From CAINDZ01 sp964399195 (GTDB lineage Bacteria > Krumholzibacteriota > Krumholzibacteriia > LZORAL124-64-63), in contig CAYNPY010000057.1 of NCBI GenBank assembly GCA_964399195.1, positions 1 through 23,811 on the forward strand: a stretch of DNA of 23,811 nt. Direction: 5' to 3'. Below, one piece after another: positions 22,421 through 23,811 of the stretch. The first letter of the stretch is position 1. The number at the start of each line of letters is the position of its first letter. The position numbers were made by a program, and so were the translations under genes. The notes under the pieces are model-generated. The model was not told the DNA's origin. It was given only the letters and a program-made list of their open reading frames with translations, and ran no database searches.

Positions 22421-23811
22421 ATGAACCAGCCGCGACCCCGCTCGCCGCGCCCGCCCCGCCCGGCCGGCGCCCTCCGCTCCCTGTGGCTCCTGGTGCTGCC
22501 CCTGCTGGCGGCCCTCGCCGTGTACCACGACGTCGGCACCTTCGGCTTCGTCAACTTCGACGACGACAACTACGTCGAGCACAACCCGCGCGTGACCGGC
22601 GGCCTGAACGCGGACGGCGCGCGCTGGGCCTTCACCACCGGCCACGAGCAGGTCTGGATCCCGGCGACCTGGCTCTCGCTGCAGCTGGACGCCGCGCTGT
22701 TCGGCCCGGGCCCCGCCGGCTTCCACCGCACCAACCTGGCGCTGCACCTGGCCGCCGTCGCGCTGGCCTGGCTGCTGGCGCGGCGGCTGGGCGTCGGCGC
22801 CGCGGGTGCCACCCTCGTCGCACTGCTCCTGGCCGTGCACCCGCTCAACGTCGAAGCGGTGGCCTGGGTCACCGCCCGCAAGGACGTGCTGATGGCGCCG
22901 CTGCTGCTGGGCGCGGCGCTGGCCTGGGTCACGGCCGCCGGTTTGCCGGGCCTGCTGCTGGCCGGCGCCCTGGCCGCCTGGGCGATGCTGGCCAAGCCGG
23001 CGGCCGTCGTGGCGCCGGCGCTGCTCTTGCTGCTGACGCTGCTGCAGGCGTGGCGCGGCGAGGGCCCCGCGCGCCCCCGGCGCGCGCAGTGGGCCGTCCT
23101 GGGCGCCCTGTCGCTCGTGGCGCTGGCCGTCGCGCTGGTCACCACGAAGCTGGCGCACCACGGGCCGATGGGCGCCGTCGAGCCGGCGCCGTTCGGCCAA
23201 CGCCTCCTCGAGGCGGGCGGCGGCGTGGCGCGCTATCTGCTGCGCCTGGTCTGGCCGGCCGGCCTGGCCGTGCGCTACCCGGAGGCGGATCTGCGCCTGG
23301 CGATGCCGCTGGCGGTCGCGGCCTTGGTGGGCGCGGCTGCCGTCACCGTCCTTCTGCTGCGGCACCGGCGCCGGCTGCCGCTGCCGGCGTTCGGCTGGTC
23401 GTGGTTCCTGGTCTGTCTGCTGCCCTCGCTGGGATTGGTCCAGGGCGGGCAATTGCCGCAGGGCGACCGCTACGTCTACGTGGCCGCGCTGGGCCTGTGG
23501 CTGCCGCTGGCCGCCGCCGCGTCGGCCGCGGCAGCGCGGCGGTCGCGCCTGCGCGCGCCGCTGGTCGCCGCGTTCCTGCCGGCCGTCGTCGCGCTGGGTG
23601 TGGCCGCGGCGCGGCAGGCGGACACCTGGCGCGACGCGGAATCGCTCTGGCGACGCGCGCTGGCGGTCACGCGCGACAACGAGATCGCCCACCAGGGGCT
23701 GGCCGTGGTGCTGGACGCGGCCGGCCGCCGCGAGGAGGCCCTCGCGCACCTGGAGGCGGCGCTGCGCATCCGCCCGCGCAGCGAGGCGCACTTCAACGCG
23801 GGCAATGTCTG
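22421..23811 (+). CDS. TMTC-like membrane glycosyltransferase with TPRs (partial, 3' end outside window)
   Basis: At least 463 residues, open to the window end. After a basic N-terminus comes TM1, then 'FVNFDDDNYVEHNPRVTGGLNADGARWAFTTGHEQVWIPATWLSLQLD'. The luminal/periplasmic DD motif and W-x-P-x-T-W-L-S are the hallmark of TMTC-like GT-C proteins. 'HPLNVEAVAWVTARKDVLMAPLLL' and many further helices follow, with 'LVQGGQLPQGDRYVYVAALGLWLPL' in the second half. From about residue 405 the sequence becomes TPR-like ('DTWRDAESLWRRALAV', 'EIAHQGLAVVLDAAGRREEALAHLEAALRIRPRSEAHFNAGN'). Bacterial members are usually annotated only as TPR proteins; O-glycosylation of exported proteins is inferred from eukaryotic TMTCs. 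The DedA gene lies 88 bases upstream. Confidence 0.85.
   Translation, partial: MNQPRPRSPRPPRPAGALRSLWLLVLPLLAALAVYHDVGTFGFVNFDDDNYVEHNPRVTGGLNADGARWAFTTGHEQVWIPATWLSLQLDAALFGPGPAGFHRTNLALHLAAVALAWLLARRLGVGAAGATLVALLLAVHPLNVEAVAWVTARKDVLMAPLLLGAALAWVTAAGLPGLLLAGALAAWAMLAKPAAVVAPALLLLLTLLQAWRGEGPARPRRAQWAVLGALSLVALAVALVTTKLAHHGPMGAVEPAPFGQRLLEAGGGVARYLLRLVWPAGLAVRYPEADLRLAMPLAVAALVGAAAVTVLLLRHRRRLPLPAFGWSWFLVCLLPSLGLVQGGQLPQGDRYVYVAALGLWLPLAAAASAAAARRSRLRAPLVAAFLPAVVALGVAAARQADTWRDAESLWRRALAVTRDNEIAHQGLAVVLDAAGRREEALAHLEAALRIRPRSEAHFNAGNV

Noticed and set aside
22154..23791. 545-residue minus-strand ORF at the window end
   Set aside because: Antisense of the TMTC-like gene, Gln/Arg-rich low complexity; the plus frame has clear family motifs and stays open to the end.
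1..23811. tRNA, rRNA, CRISPR arrays, transposases, integrases
   Set aside because: Looked for on both strands by eye; no T-arm signature, regularly spaced repeats or recognisable recombinase proteins were seen.

Overview
The window is GC-rich bacterial DNA, roughly 70% or more in most genes, and densely packed. It includes a TonB-dependent outer-membrane receptor, so the cell has a Gram-negative envelope. It also includes a secreted protein with a C-terminal FlgD-Ig-like / type-IX-like sorting module, a multidomain FG-GAP + ASPIC/UnbV metalloprotease, a sulfatase and a TMTC-like TPR glycosyltransferase. This mix resembles high-GC, mostly uncultured FCB-related phyla such as Eisenbacteria or Krumholzibacteria. 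That placement is inference; there is no rRNA or other taxonomic marker here.

Layout. 1-101: 3' end of a zinc-ribbon protein. 165-3755 (minus strand): an FGE-like protein, a Tat-lipoprotein sulfatase coupled to it by a GTGA overlap, and a CorA metal transporter. 3885-8503 (plus): promoter, TPP riboswitch and intrinsic terminator, followed by a TonB-dependent receptor, thiamine pyrophosphokinase and a sodium:solute symporter. This is a complete thiamine-scavenging route from outer membrane to TPP. 8511-9788 (minus): an MFS exporter. 9989-15730 (plus): a near-consensus IscR/Rrf2 type-1 operator and a tightly overlapping sufC-B-D-S-U-T operon for Fe-S cluster assembly.

15.8-21.6 kb looks like an acquired block. 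Three secreted-protein genes (parallel beta-helix, FlgD-Ig-tailed, M43-like metalloprotease) lie on the minus strand, with visibly lower GC in part. The block is bounded by the intact sufT on one side and, 5.75 kb away in the same orientation, by a decayed copy of the sufT 3' end plus its downstream flank. The direct repeat is colinear over about 250 bp, and I counted 83-87% identity in two sub-stretches. About 0.65 kb of apparently non-coding DNA lies next to the remnant.

21715-23811 (plus): a DedA-family membrane protein, then a TMTC-like TPR glycosyltransferase running off the window. The latter has a strong promoter placed so that its transcript should start on or beside the ATG (leaderless).

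I found no tRNA, rRNA, CRISPR array, transposase or integrase. Most long opposite-strand or alternate-frame ORFs are GC-driven shadows and are left out.
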